Both the position numbers and the translations under genes were made by a program. The notes beneath the pieces are model-generated. The model did not search any database, was not told where the DNA came from, and worked only from the letters and a program-made list of their open reading frames with translations. From the NCBI RefSeq assembly GCF_047303175.1, contig NZ_CP138945.1: a stretch of 64,000 nt of DNA. One strand, given 5' to 3'. Shown here piece by piece: positions 1 through 8,159 of this stretch; the first letter of the stretch is position 1; every line of letters starts with the position of its first letter. This stretch comes from Prochlorococcus_E sp000760215. Its GTDB lineage: Bacteria; Cyanobacteriota; Cyanobacteriia; PCC-6307; Cyanobiaceae.

Positions 1-497
1 CATAGACTTGAGACCTCAGAGCCTAAACCAGTAGGTCCTGAATGAGCCAAAATTATCAATGGGAGTTTTGATGGTAACTTTCTACTAGCATTAACAATTA
101 TATCCACAGATTCTTCTATAGATATATGCCCATAGACAGATTTAACTTGCTCTGAAAGATAATATCCTCCACCAGCACTGCACGGTCTTGCGCCTACAAC
201 AGAAATCAGGAGGTTCTCCCAAGAACAATTGCCCCATCCACAATCCTTGTCTCCAAGCAAGTCAAGTTGGCTTTTTAGTTGATGGCCACTAGTATCTATT
301 CCTTTATCATGATTTCCAAGAATTATGCCTGTTGGTATAGAAAGATCATTGATTATCTTTGCTATGCGAATTTGACCATCATCAAGGTCCCCGACAAATA
401 AGATTGCATCTGGATTTAAAGCATGAACCAATTCATTATCAGTATGAGACCATTCCCCGTGAAGGTCACCAGCAATAGCAATTCGAATAATTGTCAG
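1..497 (-). CDS. Metallophosphoesterase, TIGR04168-like (3' part cut by window)
   Basis: A calcineurin-like metallophosphoesterase runs off the left edge, so only about the first 165 residues are visible. The dimetal motifs are in order: DLHGEW near residue 10, VGDLDDGQ near 32, and GNHDKG near 55. Family resemblance is to the cyanobacterial/plant TIGR04168 proteins, whose substrate I do not know. The start is unusual: the frame has a TGA about 35 bases upstream of the conserved N-terminus and no ATG, GTG or TTG after it. The coordinate given uses a CTG, which yields MTIIRIAIAGDLHG; an ATT two codons later is the other reasonable choice. The gene is divergent from nadA with only about 25 bases between the two inferred starts. 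Identity as a phosphoesterase is firm; the start is inferred. Confidence 0.75.
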   Translation of the reverse strand, partial: MTIIRIAIAGDLHGEWSHTDNELVHALNPDAILFVGDLDDGQIRIAKIINDLSIPTGIILGNHDKGIDTSGHQLKSQLDLLGDKDCGWGNCSWENLLISVVGARPCSAGGGYYLSEQVKSVYGHISIEESVDIIVNASRKLPSKLPLIILAHSGPTGLGSEVSSL

Positions 498-522
498 AGT
501 AAATAGTATATAAAGCTCTATA

Positions 523-1521
523 CTGCCTCAAATTGCTGAAAAGAAACTGTTAACAGCTCAAAGCAGCCATCAAAAGATTACAAAGCCATCTCTAGACAAA
601 GATGAAATTGTTGCGCAGATAAAAACACTCTGCGAAAAGAAAAACGCCATAATACTAGCCCATTATTATCAAGAAGACCTTATTCAAGACATAGCTCACT
701 TCATAGGAGATTCTTTAGAGCTATCAAGAAAGGCTGCCAAAACAGATGCAGATGTAATTGTTTTTTGCGGTGTTCATTTCATGGCTGAAACAGCAAAAAT
801 AATCTGTCCCGATAAAAAAGTGTTAATTCCAGACTTGGATGCAGGTTGTTCACTTGCCAATGAATGTCCAGGAGATGCTTTCAAAGACTTCATTGAGAAA
901 CATCCTGATCATTACGTTATTAGTTACATAAATTGTTCGGCAGCTGTAAAAGCTCAAAGTGATCTCATATGTACTAGTAGTAATGCCGTTGATCTTGTGA
1001 AAAAGATACCTAGCGATATCCCTATTTTATTTGCACCAGACAAAAATCTTGGTAAGTGGGTTGAGAAACAAAGTGGTAGAAAGATGACATTATGGCCAGG
1101 CTCATGCACGGTACATGAAACATTCAGTGAAGAGGAAATCAACAAACTAAAAATACTTTATCCCGAAGCCGAGGTAATTGCTCATCCAGAATGTAATCAA
1201 GAGCTTTTAGAATATGCTGATTTCATAGGTTCTACAAGCAAGCTATTAGCATATGTACAAAATAACCATACTAAAACCTATATTGTACTTACAGAGCCAG
1301 GAATAATATATCAAATGCAAAAAAGAGAGCCTGCTAAAACTTTTATTGATGTCCCTAATCTTGATGGTTGTAGTTGCAATATTTGTCCCTACATGCGATT
1401 AAATACAATAGAAAAAGTACTCAAGTGTTTGAAATCATTAACACCTGAATTAACATTAGATGAAGATATCAGATTAAAAGCATTAGATCCAATCATGAAA
1501 ATGTTAGAGCTTAGTAAATAG
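523..1521 (+). CDS. nadA: Quinolinate synthase NadA, probable non-canonical start
   Basis: Quinolinate synthase condenses iminoaspartate with dihydroxyacetone phosphate in de novo NAD synthesis and needs a [4Fe-4S] cluster. Visible landmarks are ILAHYYQED, IGDSLELSRKA, FCGVHFMAETAKI, the cysteine in PDLDAGCSLA, ISYINCSA, HPECNQELLEYADFIGSTS and the C-terminal CSCNICPYMRLNT. The first ATG in the frame, at 781, would remove the HYYQ and DSLELSR segments, which every NadA has, so translation must begin upstream. The open frame starts after a TAA at 511 and holds no ATG, GTG or TTG before 781. The CTG at 523 gives 332 residues with about 41 before AIILAHYY, close to the usual spacing; ATT at 532 or CTG at 547 are alternatives. 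The product is certain, the start is inference. Confidence 0.85.
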   Translation: MPQIAEKKLLTAQSSHQKITKPSLDKDEIVAQIKTLCEKKNAIILAHYYQEDLIQDIAHFIGDSLELSRKAAKTDADVIVFCGVHFMAETAKIICPDKKVLIPDLDAGCSLANECPGDAFKDFIEKHPDHYVISYINCSAAVKAQSDLICTSSNAVDLVKKIPSDIPILFAPDKNLGKWVEKQSGRKMTLWPGSCTVHETFSEEEINKLKILYPEAEVIAHPECNQELLEYADFIGSTSKLLAYVQNNHTKTYIVLTEPGIIYQMQKREPAKTFIDVPNLDGCSCNICPYMRLNTIEKVLKCLKSLTPELTLDEDIRLKALDPIMKMLELSK

Positions 1522-1554
1522 GGTTTAGCAAAATATCTTATTGATTCTATCAAA

Positions 1555-2913
1555 TTAGAAAGATGTGGGAATCTCCAATGCCATAGAATAATTTGCAATC
1601 TTAGGAATGAAAGATTTATATTTAGGTTTTTGAGATAACAACTTAGACAATGCTGAGACAGCTACTGAATATTGATTATCTAATGATGTACCTAGTTGAT
1701 TTGCAGAAATATTGGTCTTATTTCTTTTACTTATTGAAGCTTCAATGTCAGGACTAATACCATTCTTGTGAATATCGATACCTTTAGGAGTCAAATACTT
1801 AGCAACTGTAACTGTTAAGCCTGAACCATCAACAAGAGGTCTCACAGATTGAACAAGTCCTTTCCCAAAAGTCTTTTTGCCAACAAGAATACCTCTATTA
1901 TTATCTTGAATTGCTGCAGACATAATTTCGCTAGCACTTGCAGACGCTTCGTTTACTAATAAAGCTAAAGGCTTAGAAATTAAAGCATTACCTGTAGCAC
2001 GTCTAACATCTCGAATTCCATCTTTGGTTTTAGTACTGACAATTACGCCCTTATCTAAAAGCTGCCTACTCATATCAATACTAGCTTCTAATAAACCACC
2101 CGGGTTACTTCTTAAATCTATAATATAAGCATCAGGATTATTTTGTTTTAGGGAGGATAAAGAATTTCTTAATTCATTGGCGGAATTAGAGCTAAATTGT
2201 CTAATTCTTATATATGCGATATTAATACCTGTGTTAGATTTATTGAGTCTACTAGTTACTGATCGAATAGAGATTCGATCTCTTAATAGACTTAATACAA
2301 GAATTTTCTTGCCTCTTAATATTCCTATTTTTACAGATGTTCCCTTTTTGCCTCTTATTAACTTAACAACATCCTCTACTCCCATTCCTTTTGTAGAAGT
2401 ATCATCAATCGATACAATTATGTCATTTGGTTGAATACCGGCTTTAAAAGCCGGTGTACCCTCTATAGGTGCTATTACAATAATATCTTTGGTATTAGAA
2501 TCGATAGATATTTGTATACCTATTCCAGTAAGTTCGCCAGAAGTATCAATTTGCAATTCTTTAAATTCTTTTGGATCTAAAAAACGTGTGTATGGGTCAT
2601 CTAAAGTTGATAACATACCTCTGATAGTTTCATAAGCTTGACTTGTATCATGATATTTATTCGCTAGCACCTTACGACGTAATTTAAGCCAATCAGACTT
2701 ATTATATTTACCTGTGGAATCCATATAATCTCTATATATAACTTGCCATACTTGATCGAGGACTTCTTTGGGGCTATCTTGAATTAATGACGATCTAGAG
2801 GAGGGTAAACAATAAGCAGGTAATATTGTAAAAAAAGACAGAGAAATATATATAATTGAAGTATTAAATAGCCTTGTAGGTTTTACTAATCTGTACTTAT
2901 TAAATAAAGTCAT
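1555..2913 (-). CDS. Carboxyl-terminal processing protease (S41 family)
   Basis: A 452-residue S41 peptidase of the CtpA/CtpB type that trims C-termini of exported proteins; in cyanobacteria a paralogue matures the photosystem II D1 protein. A hydrophobic signal segment lies at about residues 20-37. It is followed by a helical N-terminal region with the DDPYTRFLDPKEF motif, a PDZ domain (about 125-215, with GIQISID and GIQPNDIIVSIDD) and the protease core. The catalytic serine is in NEASASASE near residue 328 and the lysine in TFGKGLVQ. It is last in a minus-strand run after ispG, 31 bases downstream of it, and ends 33 bases from the convergent nadA. Which Ctp paralogue it is (CtpA, CtpB or CtpC) cannot be decided from this window. 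Confidence 0.9.
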   Translation of the reverse strand: MTLFNKYRLVKPTRLFNTSIIYISLSFFTILPAYCLPSSRSSLIQDSPKEVLDQVWQVIYRDYMDSTGKYNKSDWLKLRRKVLANKYHDTSQAYETIRGMLSTLDDPYTRFLDPKEFKELQIDTSGELTGIGIQISIDSNTKDIIVIAPIEGTPAFKAGIQPNDIIVSIDDTSTKGMGVEDVVKLIRGKKGTSVKIGILRGKKILVLSLLRDRISIRSVTSRLNKSNTGINIAYIRIRQFSSNSANELRNSLSSLKQNNPDAYIIDLRSNPGGLLEASIDMSRQLLDKGVIVSTKTKDGIRDVRRATGNALISKPLALLVNEASASASEIMSAAIQDNNRGILVGKKTFGKGLVQSVRPLVDGSGLTVTVAKYLTPKGIDIHKNGISPDIEASISKRNKTNISANQLGTSLDNQYSVAVSALSKLLSQKPKYKSFIPKIANYSMALEIPTSF

Positions 2914-2944
2914 GAGAATATATTAATATAAATAATTAGCTAAA

Positions 2945-4180
2945 TTAGTCATTAGGGTCTATCCATTTACCATCTTGCTTAATTAAATCAACTAAAGCCT
3001 TAACTCCTTGATCTTCTGGTACTTTCCTTATCTCTTCTCTTCCTCTATATAAAGCTATAACACCTTTGCCTTTGCCAACATAACCATAATCAGCATCTGC
3101 CATTTCACCTGGCCCATTAACTATGCATCCCATTACAGCTATATCTAATCCTGTTAAATGGCTTGTCGCTTCTCGAACTTTAGCAACAACTTCTTCCAGA
3201 TTGAACAACGTTCTGCCACAACTAGGACAGCTTATATATTCAACCATTGTCTTTCTAAGACCAACTGTTTGTAAAATTGAATATGCAACAGGAATTTCTT
3301 TTTCAGGCGCTTCTGTAAGTGAAACCCTTATCGTGTCTCCAATACCCTCTGATAAAAGAGTGCCTATTCCTACTGTACTTTTAATTCGTCCATAATCACC
3401 ATCTCCCGCTTCAGTTACACCTAAATGAAGCGGATAATTAAAGCCTTCTTTATCCATAGTGTCTGCCATAAGTCTATAGGCTGCCAACATTACTGGAGGT
3501 CTAGATGCTTTCATTGAAATAACAATATTGTGAAAATCCAAAGAATCACAGATCCTAATAAACTCCATCGCAGATTCAACCATACCTAATGGTGTATCTC
3601 CATATTGGAAAAGCATTCTTTCTGCTAGAGAGCCATGATTCACTCCTATTCTTAATGCCTTATTCTGTATCTTTAATGTATTAACTATAGGTTCAAAATT
3701 ACGAATGATTTTATTTTTTATATCCTGAATTTCATCATCTGAAAATTCAGTACGAGATGGATCTGGCTTAGAGAATACAAACAAACCAGGATTTATCCTT
3801 ACTTTATCAACATGCTTTGCTACTTCCAGTGCTATTTTCATTCCGTTATGATGAACATCAGCGACTAAAGGGACAGGAAGATAAGTTTTTTGTAATTTTT
3901 CTTTTATCGCTCCAACTGCTTTTGCATGAGAAAGTGAAGGTACTGTTAATCTGACTATTTCACAGCCAACTTCATGTAATCGTCTGATAGCAGAGCTAGA
4001 ACCCTCAATATCCAAAGTATCTTCATTGATCATCGATTGTACGCATACAGGATGATCACTTCCTATAGAAATACTTCCAACCTGAACTGATCGTGTTTTT
4101 CTACGTATGATTTGAGTGCTATAGCGACGTGCAACAAGTTCGTTAGTTTTGTCAGTTAAGGTATCTGTAGTCATAATCAA
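2945..4180 (-). CDS. ispG: 4-hydroxy-3-methylbut-2-en-1-yl diphosphate synthase IspG (GcpE)
   Basis: IspG catalyses the penultimate step of the MEP isoprenoid pathway, converting MEcPP to HMBPP with a [4Fe-4S] cluster; in cyanobacteria ferredoxin is the usual electron donor. The N-terminal TIM-barrel part shows VQSMINEDTLD, CEIVRLTVPS, VADVHHNG and VRINPG. The C-terminal domain has the cluster ligands in SCPSCGRTLFNLEEV and MGCIVNGPGEMADADYG. At 411 residues it matches the cyanobacterial form. The ATG used comes first; a second in-frame ATG follows two codons later. It lies between the uracil-DNA glycosylase gene (37 bases upstream) and ctp on the same strand. The pathway feeds the polyprenyl synthase and quinone genes elsewhere in the window. 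Confidence 0.97.
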   Translation of the reverse strand: MIMTTDTLTDKTNELVARRYSTQIIRRKTRSVQVGSISIGSDHPVCVQSMINEDTLDIEGSSSAIRRLHEVGCEIVRLTVPSLSHAKAVGAIKEKLQKTYLPVPLVADVHHNGMKIALEVAKHVDKVRINPGLFVFSKPDPSRTEFSDDEIQDIKNKIIRNFEPIVNTLKIQNKALRIGVNHGSLAERMLFQYGDTPLGMVESAMEFIRICDSLDFHNIVISMKASRPPVMLAAYRLMADTMDKEGFNYPLHLGVTEAGDGDYGRIKSTVGIGTLLSEGIGDTIRVSLTEAPEKEIPVAYSILQTVGLRKTMVEYISCPSCGRTLFNLEEVVAKVREATSHLTGLDIAVMGCIVNGPGEMADADYGYVGKGKGVIALYRGREEIRKVPEDQGVKALVDLIKQDGKWIDPND

Positions 4181-4217
4181 TTCATCTACTAATAGGAATA
4201 AAAAAGTGAAGTTTCAC

Positions 4218-4790
4218 TTAGATTGAATTAAATTCTGTAAGCTTTTTATGCACTTCATTTAAATCAATAGAAGTCAAGTTATAGGGCTTACCTTCTAATT
4301 TTGAAGGGTTTCGTAAAAGATAAGAAGGGTGAAAAATTGGCATTAATAAAATTCCATTCCAATTGTGCCATGTTCCTCTCGTTTCAGTAATTTTAAGTCT
4401 CTCTCCAAGTATTGCATGTAAGGCAGAAGAACCCAGCAAAAGAATTACCAATGGCTTAACAAGCTTTATTTGTTGATAAAGCCATGGAAGATGTAAAGAG
4501 ATCTCTTTTTTAGTAGGTACCCTGTTATTTGGTGGTCTTGTCTTAATCAAATTAGTAATATAAACGTCCTTACACAGATCAAATCCTGCCTGTGTCAAAA
4601 GCAAATCTAACAATTTCCCTGATCTTCCCACAAAAGGAACTGTAAGTTTTTCTTCCATGGCACCAGGTGCTTCGCCTATGAGCATTAATGGTGAGGATTT
4701 ATCTCCTTTACCAATAACAACTGGGCTTAGGAGATCTGAAATGCCACATGATTGACATATTGGATTGCCCAACGAATCATTAATAGTCAT
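4218..4790 (-). CDS. Family-4 uracil-DNA glycosylase with altered Fe-S ligands
   Basis: A 190-residue uracil-DNA glycosylase of the family-4 (UDGa) type, which removes uracil from DNA to start base-excision repair. The uracil-pocket motif GEAPGAMEEK lies at about residues 39-48, PFVGRSGKLLD at 52-62, YITNLIKTRPPNNR at 77-90, and the C-terminal FHPSYLLRNP supplies the catalytic-loop histidine. Family-4 enzymes carry a [4Fe-4S] cluster held by CxxC near the N-terminus and by two more cysteines about 15 residues apart. Here C12 and C15 are present, but the positions expected to be cysteine in KCRPP and ExxxC read T84 and H100. A further C73 is nearby. The enzyme may have lost or modified its cluster. 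It sits 37 bases upstream of ispG and 27 bases after the VOC gene. Confidence 0.88.
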   Translation of the reverse strand: MTINDSLGNPICQSCGISDLLSPVVIGKGDKSSPLMLIGEAPGAMEEKLTVPFVGRSGKLLDLLLTQAGFDLCKDVYITNLIKTRPPNNRVPTKKEISLHLPWLYQQIKLVKPLVILLLGSSALHAILGERLKITETRGTWHNWNGILLMPIFHPSYLLRNPSKLEGKPYNLTSIDLNEVHKKLTEFNSI

Positions 4791-4817
4791 TTTTTACTCT
4801 ATTAGTTTTCTAAGCAG

Positions 4818-5207
4818 CTATTTAGAAAAAGGGACAAAAATCAAGAATTTATTATCTTCTATATCAGAAAACCATGCTTCTGCTCCAAAGGATTCAAGTT
4901 TTGGTTCACCTAGTAAGATTCCTCCCAATTCTTTAATTTTTGGAATTATATTTTCAAGTACACCAAGTGGATCCTGCGATGGTTTCTTTTGAAAGCAGAT
5001 ACTAATTGATGGAGGGTCCGACTTCGAAAGATACGAATTCTCAGATGGTTTGAAGAAAGTCATCCTCATAGAAATCTCAAGGGGTATCAAAAAATCTTCT
5101 GAGCTATATCCATTAAGAACTGGATGACCTATTAATAGAGAGTAGAATTTTGCTAATTTCTCTGGATTGGGTGAAGAGAATAAAAAACTGGTTTGATTAA
5201 AATCCAC
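4818..5207 (-). CDS. VOC / glyoxalase-like domain protein
   Basis: A 129-residue protein with the layout of a vicinal-oxygen-chelate (glyoxalase/dioxygenase-like) domain: an N-terminal strand and helix (FSSPNPEKLAKFYSLLIGHP), a central ISICFQKKP strand, and a C-terminal half ending AWFSDIEDNKFLIFVP, which resembles the second beta-alpha-beta-beta unit. Metal-binding His and Glu positions are not clear, so a catalytic role cannot be claimed. It is the first gene of the minus-strand run that continues into the glycosylase, ispG and ctp, and is divergent from the aminotransferase gene with a 95-base gap. The family assignment is by fold-like pattern; the substrate is unknown. Confidence 0.7.
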   Translation of the reverse strand: MDFNQTSFLFSSPNPEKLAKFYSLLIGHPVLNGYSSEDFLIPLEISMRMTFFKPSENSYLSKSDPPSISICFQKKPSQDPLGVLENIIPKIKELGGILLGEPKLESFGAEAWFSDIEDNKFLIFVPFSK

Positions 5208-5302
5208 AACTTTAATTTATATAATTTATATAGGTTATTAAAAACACTCACAAAGTAGGTTGAGATGGTGAACGATGGATCAAAAGAAAACATTAAAAAA
5301 TC

Positions 5303-6484
5303 ATGAACACTAATAATTCAATCTCAAAAAGAGCTATTGGCTTAAAACCATCACTAACTCTAGAGATAAGCGCCTTAGCTCAAAAACTAAAGTTAGAGGG
5401 AAGAGATATATGTAGCTTGAGTGCAGGGGAACCAGATTTTGATACGCCAAATTTTATTATCGAAGCATGCAAAAAAGCACTAGATGAAGGAATAACAAGA
5501 TATGGGCCAGCAGCTGGAGACCTGGAACTAAGAAAGGCATTGGCTAAAAAGCTTACAGAATCATATGAATTTAATATTGGTAGTGAAAATTTACTCATAA
5601 CAAATGGGGGCAAGCAAGCGATATTTAATGTCCTTCAAATCATTCTTGACGAAGGGGATGAAGTTTTAATTCCATCACCCTTTTGGCTTAGTTACCCCGA
5701 AATAACAAGATTTGCAGGAGGAATTCCTATATCAATAAAAACTTCTCCAGAAGAAGGATTCAAATTACATATCAATAATGTGGAAGAAAAGATTACAAGC
5801 AAGACAAAAGTCCTAATTCTGAATTCACCCTGTAATCCAACTGGGAGGGTTATGAAATTAGATGAATTACAAGATATTGCAAACCTACTAAGAAAATATC
5901 CCAATATTTTTGTTATCAGTGATGAAATCTATGAGTACTTAATTGCAGAAGACCAAATTCACATACATTTATCTAGAATAGCCCCAGATTTAAAAGAAAG
6001 AATTTTTACAGTCAATGGTTTTGCAAAAGCCTGGGCAATGACAGGATGGAGAGTTGGATATTTACAAGGTAATAGCCAAATAATTAATAAGGCAATTGCT
6101 TTACAAAGCCAAAGTACTAGTAACGTATGTAGCTTTGCTCAAAAAGGTGCGTTAGCAGCAATAACAGAAATGCCAAACGGTATCGAGCATATGATTGATA
6201 GCTTTAACTCAAGGAGAGAAATCCTTACTAACGGTATCAACCAAATATCAGGCTTGAGCATTTGCCCACAACATGGGGCATTCTATGCCTTCCCCCTTCT
6301 TGATGCACATCTACCAAACTCATTAGATTTTTGTAAGACTGCTTTAGAAGAAGAAGGGCTAGCTCTAATACCTGGGATTGCTTTTGGGGATGATCGTTGT
6401 ATTCGTATATCATGTTCAGCATCTAGTGCAATTATTACTGATGGCTTAACTAGGTTGAATTCAGTTGTAAAAAGACTCAGTTGA
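5303..6484 (+). CDS. aspC: Class I aminotransferase, aspartate aminotransferase-like
   Basis: A 393-residue fold-type I PLP enzyme of the aspartate aminotransferase Ib subgroup, which interconverts aspartate and oxaloacetate with 2-oxoglutarate and glutamate; some members also act on prephenate. Visible are the N-terminal AGEPDFDTP substrate loop, RYGPAAGDLELRKAL, TNGGKQAIFNV for phosphate binding, NSPCNPTGRV, SDEIYEYL with the PLP-ring aspartate and tyrosine, and NGFAKAWAMTGWRVGY, where the lysine before AWAMTGWR is the Schiff-base residue. The C-terminal arginine is in DDRCIRISCSAS. It starts the plus-strand block and is followed 28 bases later by phnD, with no sign that it is part of the transporter. 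Substrate specificity is assigned by family. Confidence 0.88.
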   Translation: MNTNNSISKRAIGLKPSLTLEISALAQKLKLEGRDICSLSAGEPDFDTPNFIIEACKKALDEGITRYGPAAGDLELRKALAKKLTESYEFNIGSENLLITNGGKQAIFNVLQIILDEGDEVLIPSPFWLSYPEITRFAGGIPISIKTSPEEGFKLHINNVEEKITSKTKVLILNSPCNPTGRVMKLDELQDIANLLRKYPNIFVISDEIYEYLIAEDQIHIHLSRIAPDLKERIFTVNGFAKAWAMTGWRVGYLQGNSQIINKAIALQSQSTSNVCSFAQKGALAAITEMPNGIEHMIDSFNSRREILTNGINQISGLSICPQHGAFYAFPLLDAHLPNSLDFCKTALEEEGLALIPGIAFGDDRCIRISCSASSAIITDGLTRLNSVVKRLS

Positions 6485-6512
6485 ATAGATGATAGATGCT
6501 TAGTTTGTTAAA

Positions 6513-7424
6513 ATGAAAATGCTTCATATACAAAAAAAAATAAAATCAACAACAATAATACTAATAGTATTAGTGCAATTGCTACTTAGCGGCAATGCTT
6601 TCGCTAAAGAAAGGCTAGTAATAAGTGCCATCCCTGATCAGAATCCTGAGAAACTTAATAGGTTATATTCATTGCTAGCGCAAGAACTCTCAGAAAGCTT
6701 AGGTATAAAAGTCATTTATAAGCCTGTAGTTAATTATCAAGCAGCAGTAAGTGCCTTTCGAACAGGAGATTTAGATTTAGTATGGTTTGGGGGCTTAACA
6801 GGTGTGCAAGCTAGGCTTCAAAAGCCTGGTTCCAAGGTAATAGCACAAAGAGATATTGATGCTAATTTTCGTAGTGTTTTTATTGCAAATACAAAAAGTA
6901 AAATAAAATCTATAAAAGATATTTATCAACTAAAGGCTCTAGGAGGTAGACGATTCACATTTGGATCTGAAAGTTCAACATCTGGAAGATTGATGCCACA
7001 ATATTTCCTGAATAAAGCAAATGTAACCATAGCTGATTTCAAAGGAGGAAAAGCAGGTTTTAGTGGTAGTCATGATGCAACTATAGCTTTAGTTAAAAGT
7101 GGCTCATATGAAGCCGGAGCACTAAACGAAGAGGTTTGGAAAGATAATCTAAGGAGTGGTCGTGTCTCAGAAAACAAAGTCATAGTGATATGGAGAACAC
7201 CTCCATATGCCGACTACCATTGGCTTGCTCTACCAAATCTCGATAAAAGATTTGGTAGAGGCTTTACCAAGAAACTAAGAACTAATATTTTAGGGTTTAA
7301 CCTAAAGAACCCTCGTCAAGCAAAGATATTAACTTTGTTTAATGCTAAAAAGTTTATTGAAGCTAATGAGCATCAATACAAGAATATAGAGAGTATTGGG
7401 AGGGAACTAGGGAAAATCAGATGA
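6513..7424 (+). CDS. phnD: Phosphonate/phosphite ABC transporter, periplasmic binding protein PhnD
   Basis: A 303-residue PhnD/PtxB-type binding protein. It starts with a basic stretch and hydrophobic segment (IILIVLVQLLLSGNAFA) typical of a signal peptide, with likely cleavage after AFA near residue 31. The mature part opens RLVISAIPDQNPEKLNRL and includes DLDLVWFGGLTGVQ and FTFGSESSTSGRLMP, typical of the family. Members in marine picocyanobacteria bind phosphite or phosphonates; the ligand cannot be told here. Its stop overlaps the phnC start in an ATGA arrangement, so phnD-C-E is one operon. No phosphonate lyase or phosphite dehydrogenase gene lies beside it. A perfect inverted repeat is embedded in the 3' third. 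Confidence 0.92.
   Translation: MKMLHIQKKIKSTTIILIVLVQLLLSGNAFAKERLVISAIPDQNPEKLNRLYSLLAQELSESLGIKVIYKPVVNYQAAVSAFRTGDLDLVWFGGLTGVQARLQKPGSKVIAQRDIDANFRSVFIANTKSKIKSIKDIYQLKALGGRRFTFGSESSTSGRLMPQYFLNKANVTIADFKGGKAGFSGSHDATIALVKSGSYEAGALNEEVWKDNLRSGRVSENKVIVIWRTPPYADYHWLALPNLDKRFGRGFTKKLRTNILGFNLKNPRQAKILTLFNAKKFIEANEHQYKNIESIGRELGKIR
7228..7260. repeat. Perfect 13-bp inverted repeat inside phnD
   Basis: Arms at 7228-7240 (CTCTACCAAATCT) and 7248-7260 are exact reverse complements around a 7-base loop. The transcript could form a strong hairpin in the 3' third of phnD, about 160 bases before phnC. There is no following T-run, so it does not look like an ordinary terminator. Confidence 0.75.
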
Positions 7425-8155
7425 ATACTTTGCTCGAAGCTAATGGTGTTAGTGTTAAAGGGATGACTGGGTTTAGGCTAAAGGATATAAATCTCAAAAT
7501 AGATTTAGGAGATAAAGTAGCTCTTATAGGAAAAAGCGGATCTGGTAAAACAACATTATTAAACGTTCTTAATGGAGCACTAACTTGTGACGGTGACGTA
7601 TTATTTAATGGGCAACATGTGAAAGGATTAAAAAGAAAGTATAGACGTAACATTGCAACATTTTGGCAGGATTTAAGACTTATCGAAGAACTATCTGTTG
7701 GTCAAAATATAAATTGCGGAGCATTAGGAAAACACAATCCAATTTGGGCACTTAGAAATTTAATGGGGGAAATAGGAACAAAGAAATGTATTACCTGCAT
7801 GGACGCTGCTGAGTTATCCATAGATCTTATAAATGAAGATATAACTAAATTATCTAGTGGTCAAAGAACAAGAGTAGCTATAGCAAGACTTTTTAGGCAA
7901 GAGTCGGAAATAATTCTGGCAGACGAGCCGTTTTCTCATCTTGATAAAGTCTTAACTAAAAAAATATTGAACACCTTCTTACATTTAAAAAGCTACCAAG
8001 ATTTAAATATTGCTAATACTTATTTAATAAGCATTCATCAACTAGAATTACTAGATAAATTCACTCGTGTTATAGGATTAAAGGGAGGAGAAATTGTGTT
8101 GGACTATCAAGCTACTCAAATCAAAACAGAAGATATCGAGAATTTGTACAAATAG
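7421..8155 (+). CDS. phnC: Phosphonate/phosphite ABC transporter ATP-binding protein PhnC
   Basis: A 244-residue ABC ATPase that powers the importer. The Walker A motif is GKSGSGKTTLL (about residues 37-47), the Q-loop is FWQDLRLIEE, the signature is LSSGQRTRVAIARL, Walker B is EIILADEPFSHLD and the switch histidine is in ISIHQ. The signature reads SSGQ rather than SGGQ, a tolerated variant. It overlaps phnD by four bases and is followed four bases later by phnE. Gene order D-C-E and the sequence type match phosphonate transporters rather than other ABC imports. The cell location is the cytoplasmic face of the inner membrane. Confidence 0.9.
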   Translation: MNTLLEANGVSVKGMTGFRLKDINLKIDLGDKVALIGKSGSGKTTLLNVLNGALTCDGDVLFNGQHVKGLKRKYRRNIATFWQDLRLIEELSVGQNINCGALGKHNPIWALRNLMGEIGTKKCITCMDAAELSIDLINEDITKLSSGQRTRVAIARLFRQESEIILADEPFSHLDKVLTKKILNTFLHLKSYQDLNIANTYLISIHQLELLDKFTRVIGLKGGEIVLDYQATQIKTEDIENLYK

Positions 8156-8159
8156 TATT

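Noticed and set aside
2437..2455. Near-perfect GC-rich palindrome ACCGGCTTT-A-AAAGCCGGT inside ctp
   Set aside because: It lies in the conserved PDZ coding region (PAFKAGI), has only a one-base centre and no sign of a regulatory setting; probably a coding coincidence.
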